Both the position numbers and the translations under genes were made by a program. This document shows, piece after piece, positions 1-7,514 of a stretch of 42,091 nt of DNA. The notes beneath the pieces are model-generated. The model saw only the letters and a program-made list of their open reading frames with translations, searched no databases and was not told the DNA's origin. Numbering within the stretch: position 1 is the first letter of the stretch; each line of letters opens with the position of its first letter. The DNA comes from Nitrospirales bacterium (GTDB lineage Bacteria > Nitrospirota > Nitrospiria > Nitrospirales > UBA8639), in assembly GCA_012270585.1 (NCBI GenBank), contig JAAXIB010000037.1, forward strand, positions 1 through 42,091, given 5' to 3'.

Positions 1-1362
1 GTCAATGGGACGACCACGGTGTATATAGGCCAGCTCTATGTGTGCGAAGACACGGCCTGTGCCCGGCTGATCTATGCGGGGGCTCAGCGGGTGGCGCTGG
101 TGCAGGTAAACAATGGGGCCACCAGCTACTTTCAGGCGGATCACTTGGGCTCGACGAGCGTGCTGACGGATAGCAGCGGGACGGCGGAAGAGCACAACAG
201 CTATTTGCCATATGGGGGCCTTCAGACCCACACGGGCACCTCGGACGTGGCGTATAAATATACGGGGCAAGAGCGGGACGCGAGCGCGGATCTGTACTTC
301 TACCAAGCGCGGTACTACGACCCGGTGCTGGGGCGATTTTTGTCGCCGGATACGTATGTCCAGAATCCCTTGGACCCACAGACCTTGAATCGGTATGCAT
401 ATGCCCGGAATAATCCCATATTGTATACGGATCCCAGCGGCCACTGGTTTTGGGTAGCCGTCTTTGGGGTAGTCATTGGCGGGGTGTCGGCGGGAATCGC
501 CAGTGATTGGGATATTGGGGCGGTCCTGACCGGCGCGGTCATTGGTGGGGTTACAGGGGGCGTGGGGGCCAAGGTGGGTGGGCTTGTGGGCGCGACGGTG
601 GGGAAAAGTTATGGTGCCTTAGCGGGGTTCGGGGCGGGAGGACTCGCGGGCGGGGCAGCGGCTGGGGCGACGAGTGGCATCTTATACCGACTGGCGGGGC
701 ATAAGGTGAATATTGGGCTGGCGATTGCGGCCGGTGCCGGTGGAGGGCTGACCGGCGGGATTCTCGGGTTTGGTGTCGCGGACCTGCTGAATCATGCCGC
801 GACCGGGTTCTTTGCGGCCGCCGCCGCTGGGGGCGCGGTGTCGTCGACCATTGCCGGTGCTGATCCTGGAGTCGGCACCCTCTATGCTATTGCTGCGGCC
901 GGGCTCGCCTATAGCTTTCCCAGCGTCCGGGCGCAGTTGGCGAAATTGCAGGATTATTTGGATAACAAGGCAAGACAGACGGGTGCGGCGATGGCTCAAG
1001 GAAAGGGGGACGTGGTTGCGGCAGGAAATAAACGGGGTTATGGCCTTTATAGACCTAAGTGGCATAGACCTGTTGTCGGCCGAGATGGGAACCTAGTGGT
1101 ACCTACTAAAGGGATAATTGGTACAGTGATAGATGATTTTGTTCCGGGCGGGCATACGTTTGGCACGAATCACGACGCTTTTGTGGGGTATATGGTTGAG
1201 ACAAGAGGGGTCCCCGATATTGTGGCCAATCTTCCCTCTATGCCGCCAGTCTATCTCTATTCGCTAACTCAAGAAGTCCTGAATGCAGGCATTGCCTATG
1301 TGAATTCACTGTTTGGAATGGACTTTGACATCCTCTTTACGCACATTCACCCAAAGAAGTGA
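1..1362 (+). CDS. Rhs/YD-repeat polymorphic toxin, 3' part (5' truncated by window edge)
   Basis: The reading frame is open at the left edge. The first start-like codon (GTG at 19) lies inside the conserved core, so the true start is outside the window. In order: terminal Rhs core (about 1-429) with the typical YTGQERDASADLYFYQARYY and NRYAYARNNP signatures; the core-closing DPSGH at 430-444; a long Gly/Ala-rich hydrophobic stretch with glycine-zipper spacing (about 448-950), as seen in Rhs proteins where it is thought to help membrane insertion or translocation; then a variable C-terminal domain of about 130 residues (about 966-1359). In this family the core forms a shell and the C-terminal domain after DPxG is the toxin. 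I do not recognise this toxin fold. It has a GGHTFGTNHDAFVGY segment and a VPDIVANLPSMPPVYLYS segment. Base composition becomes more AT-rich in the last 300 bases, as usual for exchanged toxin tips. The delivery system is not visible. Confidence 0.9.
   Translation, partial: VNGTTTVYIGQLYVCEDTACARLIYAGAQRVALVQVNNGATSYFQADHLGSTSVLTDSSGTAEEHNSYLPYGGLQTHTGTSDVAYKYTGQERDASADLYFYQARYYDPVLGRFLSPDTYVQNPLDPQTLNRYAYARNNPILYTDPSGHWFWVAVFGVVIGGVSAGIASDWDIGAVLTGAVIGGVTGGVGAKVGGLVGATVGKSYGALAGFGAGGLAGGAAAGATSGILYRLAGHKVNIGLAIAAGAGGGLTGGILGFGVADLLNHAATGFFAAAAAGGAVSSTIAGADPGVGTLYAIAAAGLAYSFPSVRAQLAKLQDYLDNKARQTGAAMAQGKGDVVAAGNKRGYGLYRPKWHRPVVGRDGNLVVPTKGIIGTVIDDFVPGGHTFGTNHDAFVGYMVETRGVPDIVANLPSMPPVYLYSLTQEVLNAGIAYVNSLFGMDFDILFTHIHPKK
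712..964 (+). repeat. Rhs hydrophobic linker, copy 1 (direct repeat with 2164-2385)
   Basis: This 253-base stretch inside the rhs gene begins ATTGGGCTGGCGATTGCG and ends at TATTTGGATA. It recurs as a diverged copy about 1.45 kb downstream. It encodes the last part of the Gly/Ala-rich linker plus a GTLYAIAAAGLAYSFPSVRA segment and ends where the toxin tip begins. It is a ready target for homologous recombination that would swap toxin tips. Confidence 0.9.
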
Positions 1363-1369
1363 AGAGCCC

Positions 1370-1840
1370 ATGAAACCTCTCCTAGTGATCTATTCTGTCT
1401 TGTTAACGTTACAGGGTTGCCACCTAATGGCAAAATTTGAAGATATCAGCACCGACCAAACCTACCAGGGGTTAGTTCATCAAGTCCTAAAATCCAAACA
1501 GGAATTCTATATCTATGGCATAACTGTGGATCCGAATTACAAAAAGAAAGTTGACTACTATGTTATTATTAAGCCGCCAGGTATTGGCGGGCGGGAAGTG
1601 CTTTCTGAGGAAACGCTACCAAAAGGAACGCTGATGAGAATAGAAAAAGTTACCCGCTGTACGAACTGTTTATTGGATCACTATATTAACTTAGTGGTGT
1701 CGTTCTTGAATGACAACCAATATGGAGATATTCCGGTCAAACTCCGACATTTGGGGACTGATGAGGTGCTTGAGATTAGAAATAGTGTTGCTTCAGTGAA
1801 GCCCAATCTATTTGAAACTCTGCCATCTGAGCTTGAGTGA
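1370..1840 (+). CDS. small lipoprotein, candidate immunity protein for the Rhs toxin
   Basis: The frame is open from 1313, inside the rhs gene. The ATG at 1370 is preferred because it gives a clean lipoprotein signal (MKPLLVIYSVLLTLQGC), with lipobox LQGC and Cys16 as the predicted lipidated residue, and begins 7 bases after the rhs stop. The mature part (about 140 residues) has no domain I recognise. It contains a CTNC pair and an FLNDNQYGDIPVKLRHLG segment, and is AT-rich relative to the Rhs core. Position directly behind an Rhs toxin tip is the classic place for the cognate immunity gene; that role is inference. If correct, a lipoprotein immunity points to a toxin that acts in the periplasm or at a membrane rather than in the cytosol. 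The alternative is an unrelated lipoprotein cargo gene. Confidence 0.75.
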   Translation: MKPLLVIYSVLLTLQGCHLMAKFEDISTDQTYQGLVHQVLKSKQEFYIYGITVDPNYKKKVDYYVIIKPPGIGGREVLSEETLPKGTLMRIEKVTRCTNCLLDHYINLVVSFLNDNQYGDIPVKLRHLGTDEVLEIRNSVASVKPNLFETLPSELE

Positions 1841-2138
1841 TCCTTCAGGCGAGGCTGGCGAGGCTCGCAGTCGGTTCTGTAGCTCAACAGACGCAACAGA
1901 GTCCTGGGGCTCGCGGAGGGAGCCATTCAAAAACCTTCCTTCAGCTGCTAGCTTGACAGGTGGTCATGCAGGGGTAACGGTTGATGGCCCTGATGGAGAA
2001 AGACCAACTTATCGTTTCTTCACCTTCTTCTCGTGCTATGCCGGACTGAAAGGGAGGGCCTGTCCTAGACTGCGACGCAAGCCACAAGCAGTCGGCAACG
2101 GGATGCCGCTCACAAACTGATAGCTCCTAGCCTGAGCG

Positions 2139-2816
2139 TTGAAGAACGGGCGCGGGAACTCGGATTGGGCTGGCGATTGCGGCCGGTGCCGGTGGGGGCT
2201 GACCGGCGGGATTCTTGGGTTTGGTGTCGGGGGCCTGCTGAAGAATGCCACGGCCGGGTTCGTTGCGGGCGCCGCCGGTGCTGATCCGGGGGTCGGTACC
2301 CTCTATGCGATTGCCGCAGCCGGACTCGCCTACAGTTTCCCCAGTGTGCGGGCAGACTTGGCGAAGCTTCAGGAGTATTTGGATAGGAAAGATCAAATTA
2401 ATACGGGTGCGCTGAGACAAGAGCAAGGGACGAAAGCATTTGAAGGCCAACTATCAGCTAGAAACCGTGGAGGACCCATAAGAAATTTTGCAGATGGTAT
2501 TGGCGCATTACCCGACCAGCTTCTATATCACATAAGACAAGGAGTAAGAGTTCGGGCTGAAATCAATTTTATGAACGCAGTGGGCGAGCTTCAATCTCAA
2601 GTCCCGATAGGACAAAGTCGAATAGCGATTATCGGAATAAATCCGGTGACGGGAAATGTACCATTTGCCATGTTTGACACAGGTCCTAGTATTACTAACT
2701 ACGGAACTTTGTCCATTAAAATCCAGATCCAAGGGGCACGCCCATCCGTGCCACTCCCTCAGTTAGATCCTTTATTAGAACGTCTTGAGAAGCAGTGGCT
2801 GGGACAACAGGGCTGA
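2139..2816 (+). CDS. orphan Rhs C-terminal toxin module (displaced, no good start)
   Basis: The open frame can start at a TTG (2139), but its first 19 residues are out-of-frame sequence. True Rhs homology begins at 2164 and is in this frame only after about 2200. From there it encodes the Rhs linker (GILGFGVGGLLKNATAGF, then GVGTLYAIAAAGLAYSFPSVRA) followed by a different tip of about 140 residues beginning near YLDRKDQINTGA and ending WLGQQG. The tip is unlike that of the upstream Rhs protein and I do not recognise it. The first in-frame ATG lies far inside the tip (about 2570) and there is no convincing ribosome binding site. This matches orphan Rhs-CT modules known behind rhs genes, which are silent until recombined onto a full-length core. 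The 298 bases before it (1841-2138) hold no gene I can support. Confidence 0.7.
   Translation: MKNGRGNSDWAGDCGRCRWGLTGGILGFGVGGLLKNATAGFVAGAAGADPGVGTLYAIAAAGLAYSFPSVRADLAKLQEYLDRKDQINTGALRQEQGTKAFEGQLSARNRGGPIRNFADGIGALPDQLLYHIRQGVRVRAEINFMNAVGELQSQVPIGQSRIAIIGINPVTGNVPFAMFDTGPSITNYGTLSIKIQIQGARPSVPLPQLDPLLERLEKQWLGQQG
2164..2385 (+). repeat. Rhs hydrophobic linker, copy 2 (degenerate, frameshifted)
   Basis: This is the second copy of the linker at 712-964. It is 222 bases long, 31 shorter: a 30-base in-frame deletion removes ten residues (the GGAVSS part), and one base is lost in a G run near 2194-2198. The single-base loss creates an in-frame TGA at 2200-2202 relative to the Rhs frame. The copy therefore cannot be read through from an upstream Rhs core without recombination or frameshifting. 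Confidence 0.9.
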
Positions 2817-4003
2817 TGTGGTATTGGTCCTCCTGTAAGATAACGTGTCGCTACCGCATCATTTTGAATGTGTTCCTTATTCTTTGTTCTCAACTTGCAG
2901 ATATGGCCTCGGGAGGCTCAGGGATTGCTCATTCTTCTACATCTGCACAAACAGTTATTGCCAAAAATGTAGATGCTTTACAATTAGATCGTATCGATCT
3001 TGCTCCAGTGGACGAACTTCTCCTTCGTGCGGCAACCAAGCTTGAGGAGTGGGACCATTTCGAAGCCCTTGAATTGGCAACAAAGGCCATCGAATTGCAA
3101 CCACGAAGTCCCCATGGATATGCGTTGCAGGCAACGATTTTTGCCCGTATGGGACAGGTACCTGAAGCGATACAAGATTTAACAAAAGCTATTGAATTTG
3201 ATCAGAAAACTGGGGAGCATTACCGAAGGCGCGGAGCCGGGCATATTAAAATCGGAGACTACCAAGCAGCCATCAGTGATTTAACGATGGCCATACAATT
3301 GGGTGAAAATGATCTCACCGTCTTTCGTGACCGAGGGTATGCTTTTGAACAATCAGGCCGTTATGCTAAAGCCCTCCGAGAATATTCAGAAATCCTCAAA
3401 ATTTCTCCCTCTGATTATCTTGGGCTACTTAGTCGAGGGTGGGTTTACCGTTGTTTAGGCGAACCTCAAAATGCCATTCGGGACTTTGACAAAATCTTAG
3501 AGGAGAACCCTTTGGACAAAGAAGCTCGACTACAACGGGTTAGTGCTTTTATTGAAGCGGAACAATTTGAGCAGGCATTTCAGGATATCGACTTTCTTTT
3601 TAAGAAGGGCTATCAGGATGACCAAATCTATCTGGACTTAGCATTTCTCCATTTTCAAAACGACGAGATCGAAAAAGCATTATGGAAAAACGAGAAAGCT
3701 CTAAACAGTGGCGAGCAAGACATCCAAGTGTTAGCCATGTTTCAAAAGGGATTATTTTTGCTCAAACAAGGCAGCGCGGAGAAAGGGAGACAAGCCTATA
3801 GGAAGGGGATAGAACAGGCAAGGACTCTAGGAAGGTTTTTAAGTTTGAAGGACAGCATGATGGACTTGACCAGTTTAAGCGCTAGTGAGGATGGAGTAGA
3901 AGAGATAAAACGAGAGATTCTTAAAGATTTGACTCAGGTCCAACAGGATTTGAGTGCTGAATTTGCTCCTGCTTCGAATGTATGCAAGAAATCGGTCAGT
4001 TGA
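2816..4003 (+). CDS. TPR-repeat protein, candidate immunity protein of the orphan Rhs module
   Basis: The ATG at 2816 overlaps the stop of the orphan toxin module as TGATG, which implies translational coupling and decides the start; an in-frame upstream start at 2795 is possible but would overlap more. The product is 395 residues. The N-terminus (about 1-35) has a hydrophobic stretch (IILNVFLILCSQLADMAS) compatible with export or membrane anchoring. Residues about 60-330 are a run of tetratricopeptide repeats, with units such as FEALELATKAIELQPRS, PEAIQDLTKAIEFDQKT and YQAAISDLTMAIQLGEN, then more diverged ones. Composition is AT-rich like the toxin tip and unlike the housekeeping genes, suggesting joint transfer. 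An immunity role is inferred from position and coupling. A generic TPR scaffold protein carried along is the alternative. Confidence 0.75.
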   Translation: MWYWSSCKITCRYRIILNVFLILCSQLADMASGGSGIAHSSTSAQTVIAKNVDALQLDRIDLAPVDELLLRAATKLEEWDHFEALELATKAIELQPRSPHGYALQATIFARMGQVPEAIQDLTKAIEFDQKTGEHYRRRGAGHIKIGDYQAAISDLTMAIQLGENDLTVFRDRGYAFEQSGRYAKALREYSEILKISPSDYLGLLSRGWVYRCLGEPQNAIRDFDKILEENPLDKEARLQRVSAFIEAEQFEQAFQDIDFLFKKGYQDDQIYLDLAFLHFQNDEIEKALWKNEKALNSGEQDIQVLAMFQKGLFLLKQGSAEKGRQAYRKGIEQARTLGRFLSLKDSMMDLTSLSASEDGVEEIKREILKDLTQVQQDLSAEFAPASNVCKKSVS

Positions 4004-4082
4004 GAGCTAAGTGGTGTTCTCACGGAAAACAGGTCTACTTCGAGTGTGCGTGTTCTGCTCCGAAGAGCCAGGCTGACTCATT

Positions 4083-5031
4083 ATGAAGCAGAGACGATTC
4101 AGCGAAGCCTAGGTCAGTGGAGTTTTAAAAGAAGCTGATGCCAGGGCAAGAAAGAAGATCATTCCCGGAAAGATGGGCTTACCGAGCAGACGTTTGACCG
4201 TGGGCGCTCTAAGTACGTGTATGGGGCCACCACTTTGGCACTCGGGTTGAGGGTGAGGCAGGTGTTGGCCGACGCGCCAACTTGGATCAGGCGACCCGGA
4301 AGAAACTCCTGGTAAAAAACCGGGAAGGCCCGTGGCATGGCGCCAAGCGGTTCCCCATCTGATCATGCTGAGGCTGGTGAGGCAGAGGCGGTGTTTCCCC
4401 GCTATGGGGCCAAGCCTTTACATGAGTTGCCGAAACGGGAGGCCCAAGTCGTGAGCGCGAAGAAGACGTATCATCTGTATCGCAAAGAGCTCATGCGGAG
4501 CCGGTGCCATCTGCGCAACAGCCTTCCCGCTCGCGACCAGATCCCGCGCCCGAGTCTGGACGGCCCGAATCGAATTAGCGCTGGGCTTCCTGGCGGATCA
4601 GTGGGCCACAGGACGGCGGGTACGTATTCTGAATGTCGGGGACGAGTCCAGCCGCGAAGGGCTCGACTAACTCGTGGACTTACGATTGCCGGGGAGCGAG
4701 TCAGTCGGCTCTGGGAACGCCTGGCCGGCGAGCGGGCTCGTCCCCAGTCATTGTGGGGGATAACGAACCGGAGTTCACGAGTAAGGCGTTGTTTATGTGG
4801 GTCCAGCGCATGGGGGCACCTGTGCTTCATTCAGTCGGGGAAACCCTGCCAGAATACCTTCGAGGAGAGTTTTAACGGCAAATTTCTGGATGCCTGCCCG
4901 AATGCACAGTGGCTTGTCGATCTTGCTGAGGCGCAGCGGCGCCTTGAAGTGTGGCGTCTCCCCTCTAACACCATCCGACCCCACAGTTCGCTGGGTGGTT
5001 CTCAGGCCCGAACAGTTTCGGCTGGCGGGTG
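4083..5031 (+). pseudogene. decayed IS3-family insertion sequence (orfA and orfB remnants)
   Basis: Pieces of both IS3-type proteins can be read in order but in different frames. OrfA: from ATG 4083, MKQRRFSEA, a stop, VSGVLKEADA, then after a frameshift GLTEQTFDRGRSKYVYGA (4175-4228). OrfB: QVVSAKKTYHLYRKELMRSR (about 4446-4505); then in another frame FLADQWATGRRVRILNVGDE (about 4588-4648); in a third, GDNEPEFTSKALFMW (about 4757-4801); and finally NTFEESFNGKFLDACPNAQW with WRLPSNTIRPHSSLGG (about 4851-5000), the usual C-terminal integrase-core end. The Asp and Glu of the last two blocks survive, but the first catalytic Asp region is changed. No intact transposase remains. Clear terminal inverted repeats were not found; the right end may lie near 5090-5125. 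The flanks 4004-4082 and 5032-5187 hold nothing else I can support. Confidence 0.85.
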
Positions 5032-5187
5032 AACGAGGTGCGGGCCAAGCCGGGCGCTTAGCGAGCTTGGACAAAACGACAAATGGCCCACTTTTCCCAG
5101 CCAGTCTGGGGGCTATAACTCGGTAATTTCCTCACTTTCGCCATGGATCTAAATTGGGGAAGGGTAGGAAGCCTAGGATTGTCCTAT

Positions 5188-5223
5188 GGGCTCTGGCGTT
5201 AGGTTGGCAGGGCCCTTTTTTTT
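5188..5223 (+). terminator. possible intrinsic terminator before purA
   Basis: GGGCTC (5188-5193) can pair with GGGCCC (5210-5215) using one G-U pair, with a 16-base loop, followed by a run of nine T. The stem is short and the loop long, so this is only a candidate. It would insulate purA from the decayed insertion sequence. Confidence 0.35.
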
Positions 5224-5252
5224 GTGACTATTTTCCGTGAGAGATCGGGTAT

Positions 5253-6581
5253 ATGGGCAATCTGGTGGTCATCGGGTCCCAGTGGGGGGATGAGGGCAAG
5301 GGGAAAATCGTTGATATTCTGGCCCGGGAGGCGGATGTCATCGTGCGATTCCAGGGTGGCTCCAATGCCGGGCATACGGTCGTCACGAAAAAGGGCACGT
5401 TTGTGTTTCATTTGATTCCATCCGGGATCCTGTCCCGGGGGAAACAATGTGTGTTGGGGAATGGAGTGGTGATCGACCCCGGGGCCTTGATTCAAGAACT
5501 GGATCAATTGGCTGCCAAAGGGATCAAGGTGGGGCGGAATTTTGCCATCAGCCAGCGCGCGCATCTGATCATGCCGTATCATAAAGCAATCGACAAAGCC
5601 GCGGAAAAAGCCAAGGGCGCTCGTCGGATCGGGACGACCGGCAAGGGGATCGGCCCGGCTTACGTGGATAAAATGGCGCGCATCGGGATTCGGATGGGAG
5701 ACCTGCTCGATCCCGAAGGGTTTCGGGAAAAAGTGGGAAGTAATCTGGCGGAAATCAATAGTTTCCTTCGGCACGTCTACGGCGTGCGCGTATTTCAGGC
5801 CGATCGCATTTGTGAAGAATACCTGGCCTACGCCCAGCGGCTGTCGCCGTACATGACCGATGATTTCTTGCTCATCCACAAGGCCGTGGAGAGCGGGCGG
5901 TTCGTTCTTTTTGAAGGGGCCCAAGGGACGCACCTCGACGTGGACCTGGGGACGTATCCTTTTGTGACGTCGTCCAATGCGTGCGCGGGGGGCGCCTGTA
6001 CCGGGGGCGGCGTGGGACCGACGAGAATCGACGCGGTGTTGGGCGTCACCAAAGCCTATACCACGCGCGTGGGCAGCGGGCCGTTCCCCACGGAGTTATC
6101 CGATGCCGTGGGCAGTGGGTTGCAGGAGCGAGGACAGGAATTCGGCGCGACCACGGGACGGGCGCGTCGGTGTGGCTGGTTGGACGCGGTCCTGTTACGT
6201 TACGCAGTGCGGGTCAACGGCTGCACCTCCTTGGCGGTGACGAAACTGGACGTGTTGGATGGGGTGCCGGAACTCAAGATTGCGGTCGGGTATCGCCATC
6301 AGGGCAAGCTGTATCGCGAGATGCCCGCGGACCCACGGGTCCTCACGCAGTGTGACCCCGTGTATGACGTGCTCCCCGGCTGGGCGGGGACGACCACCGG
6401 AGCGACGGCTTATAAAGCCTTGCCCGCTGAGGCCAAGCGATATTTGCGGCGCATTGAAGATCTGACGTCGTGCCCGATCGATATCGTCTCGACGGGTTCG
6501 CATCGAGAACATACGATCATGCTGAAAAACCCCATGTCGCAGACGCGCCATCGGGTCAAACTCTCCAAGGTCAGTGCCTGA
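5253..6581 (+). CDS. purA: adenylosuccinate synthetase
   Basis: Catalyses GTP-dependent ligation of IMP and aspartate to adenylosuccinate, the first committed step from IMP to AMP; cytosolic homodimer. The 442 residues match the family length (about 430). Visible motifs: the N-terminal glycine-rich loop GSQWGDEGKGK (8-18) with the catalytic Asp13; NAGHT (38-42) with catalytic His41; IMP-site GTTGKGIGPAY; TRVGSGPFPTEL in the central region; and base-recognition TKLDVLDG towards the C-terminus. The ATG at 5253 is preferred because translation begins directly with the conserved LVVIGSQWGDEGKGK block. It stands alone on the plus strand between the IS3 remnant and tRNA-Lys. Confidence 0.97.
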   Translation: MGNLVVIGSQWGDEGKGKIVDILAREADVIVRFQGGSNAGHTVVTKKGTFVFHLIPSGILSRGKQCVLGNGVVIDPGALIQELDQLAAKGIKVGRNFAISQRAHLIMPYHKAIDKAAEKAKGARRIGTTGKGIGPAYVDKMARIGIRMGDLLDPEGFREKVGSNLAEINSFLRHVYGVRVFQADRICEEYLAYAQRLSPYMTDDFLLIHKAVESGRFVLFEGAQGTHLDVDLGTYPFVTSSNACAGGACTGGGVGPTRIDAVLGVTKAYTTRVGSGPFPTELSDAVGSGLQERGQEFGATTGRARRCGWLDAVLLRYAVRVNGCTSLAVTKLDVLDGVPELKIAVGYRHQGKLYREMPADPRVLTQCDPVYDVLPGWAGTTTGATAYKALPAEAKRYLRRIEDLTSCPIDIVSTGSHREHTIMLKNPMSQTRHRVKLSKVSA

Positions 6582-6614
6582 TCAGCAACGGCTGATCCGT
6601 GAAAACTCTGCCGT

Positions 6615-6643
6615 TTGACAACCATGAGAGTGGTTGCTAGCAT
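6615..6643 (+). promoter_or_regulatory. sigma70-type promoter of tRNA-Lys
   Basis: A perfect -35 TTGACA (6615-6620), 17-base spacer and -10 TAGCAT (6638-6643). The -10 ends 11 bases before the first base of the mature tRNA. The same hexamer pair and spacing recur at 16907-16935. Confidence 0.7.
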
Positions 6644-6654
6644 CCGATTCCGGT

Positions 6655-6730
6655 GAGCCGCTAGCTCAGTTGGCAGAGCATCGCCCTTTTAAGGCGAGGG
6701 CCCTCGGTTCGAGCCCGAGGCGGCTCACCA
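6655..6730 (+). tRNA. tRNA-Lys(TTT)
   Basis: A 76-base cloverleaf. Acceptor GAGCCGC pairs with GCGGCTC, then A and an encoded CCA. D arm GCTC/GAGC; anticodon stem TCGCC/GGCGA with loop CTTTTAA and anticodon TTT; T arm CTCGG/CCGAG with TTCGAGC loop. It sits directly upstream of rimP, the place occupied by metY (an initiator tRNA gene) in the Escherichia coli nusA operon. Confidence 0.97.
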
Positions 6731-6897
6731 CTTATCAATAGATGACAAGTGTCCGAGGAGTCCGTCGCAGACGCAAAAAATATTCCTCGCCCTTCAGAGG
6801 ATGGAGGGGCGTAGTCCGAAGAAAAGAACTTGTCCCTGACGGAAGGGGACATGGCTTGCCTTCGGTCATGGAGAAATGATAAGGTCTTGACAGTAGA
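6731..6897 (+). promoter_or_regulatory. leader between tRNA-Lys and the rimP terminator hairpin
   Basis: This non-coding leader precedes the strong hairpin at 6898-6921. It contains another potential stem, TGTCCC near 6832 pairing with GGGACA near 6847. No open frame of its own is convincing, although rimP's frame stays open back through the leader to about 6830. A run-through transcript from the tRNA promoter would cross it. I did not recognise a known riboswitch. Confidence 0.35.
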
Positions 6898-6921
6898 GTG
6901 GGCGAGAGCCCACTTTTTTTT
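6898..6921 (+). terminator. intrinsic terminator / attenuator in the rimP leader
   Basis: Perfect 6-bp stem GTGGGC (6898-6903), GAGA loop, GCCCAC (6908-6913), then eight T. It lies 50 bases before the rimP start codon, so it can end the tRNA-Lys transcript and also gate entry into the operon. Terminator-like hairpins ahead of rimP are known in other bacteria. NusA is encoded two genes in, so feedback through NusA-dependent pausing is plausible but inferred. Confidence 0.8.
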
Positions 6922-6970
6922 GCGTTGCCGTTCTCCAAGAGAGCATTCCAGAAAGCGTGGAATTGCGGAT

Positions 6971-7444
6971 ATGAACGGGCTGGGGAGCCAAGTCCATCGC
7001 ATTGCCGAGCCGATTGCCAAGGCCCTTCGCCTTGAAATTGTCGAAGTCGAGTGCCACGGGAAGGGAGCCAAGACAATCGTTCGGGTGATCGTGGAGAAAG
7101 AGGGCGGTGTCGGGATTCAGGATTGTGAACAGTTTCACCATTCACTCGGGCGAGCGCTTGACGTGGCTGATCCCGTCCCCCACGCGTATCGTCTTGAGGT
7201 GTCTTCCCCGGGTCTTGATCGTCCGTTGAGACAGCGAAAGGATTATGATCAGGCGGTTGGACGGAACATTCGAGTCAAAGTCCATGACCCCGTTCATGGG
7301 AATGGAACGTTAGTCGGTCAGTTGACTGAGGTCGATGACCGGGGGATTACTCTGCAGGTACCGGTTCGAAAATCGCGGACGCATCGACAGGTGGCTCTTG
7401 AGTGGGATGCCATTGCCCAAGCCAAACGCGAAGTTGAATGGTAA
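6971..7444 (+). CDS. rimP: ribosome maturation factor RimP
   Basis: Assists assembly of the 30S subunit. The 157 residues from the ATG at 6971 fit the family (about 150). The frame is open further upstream to 6830, but that part crosses the leader terminator and is not conserved-looking. The N-terminal domain carries LRLEIVEVECHGKG and a GVGIQDCEQFHHSLGRALD segment. The family hallmark YRLEVSSPGLDRPLRQRKDY is present. The C-terminal SH3-like domain follows (VGRNIRVKVHD, GTLVGQLTEVDDRGITL). It is the first protein gene of the rimP-nusA-infB operon; 70 bases separate it from nusA. Confidence 0.95.
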   Translation: MNGLGSQVHRIAEPIAKALRLEIVEVECHGKGAKTIVRVIVEKEGGVGIQDCEQFHHSLGRALDVADPVPHAYRLEVSSPGLDRPLRQRKDYDQAVGRNIRVKVHDPVHGNGTLVGQLTEVDDRGITLQVPVRKSRTHRQVALEWDAIAQAKREVEW

Positions 7445-7514
7445 CGGAGGGAGCGAAGGAGGGTGACGCGGTCGGGTCGGAGCCGATTGCGGGTCAGCAA
7501 GAAGAGGGGCGGCT

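Noticed and set aside
1812-2120. A gene between the lipoprotein and the orphan module
   Set aside because: Arg/Ser-rich low-quality translation, no ribosome binding site, no homology noticed apart from a chance DPSG.
1-4003. Evidence for a delivery apparatus (VgrG, PAAR, secretion genes) in the window
   Set aside because: No such genes are visible; the N-terminal part of the Rhs protein is outside the window.
4337-5032. An intact 231-residue gene
   Set aside because: Its sequence strings together IS3 transposase pieces separated by non-homologous stretches; neighbouring pieces lie in other frames.
5199-5933. Minus-strand open frame opposite purA (244 residues)
   Set aside because: purA is unmistakable on the plus strand; the antisense frame follows its codon pattern.
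6887-6892. TTGACA just before the rimP leader hairpin as a rimP promoter
   Set aside because: The -10 position 17 bases downstream falls in the hairpin and T run with no TATAAT-like sequence.
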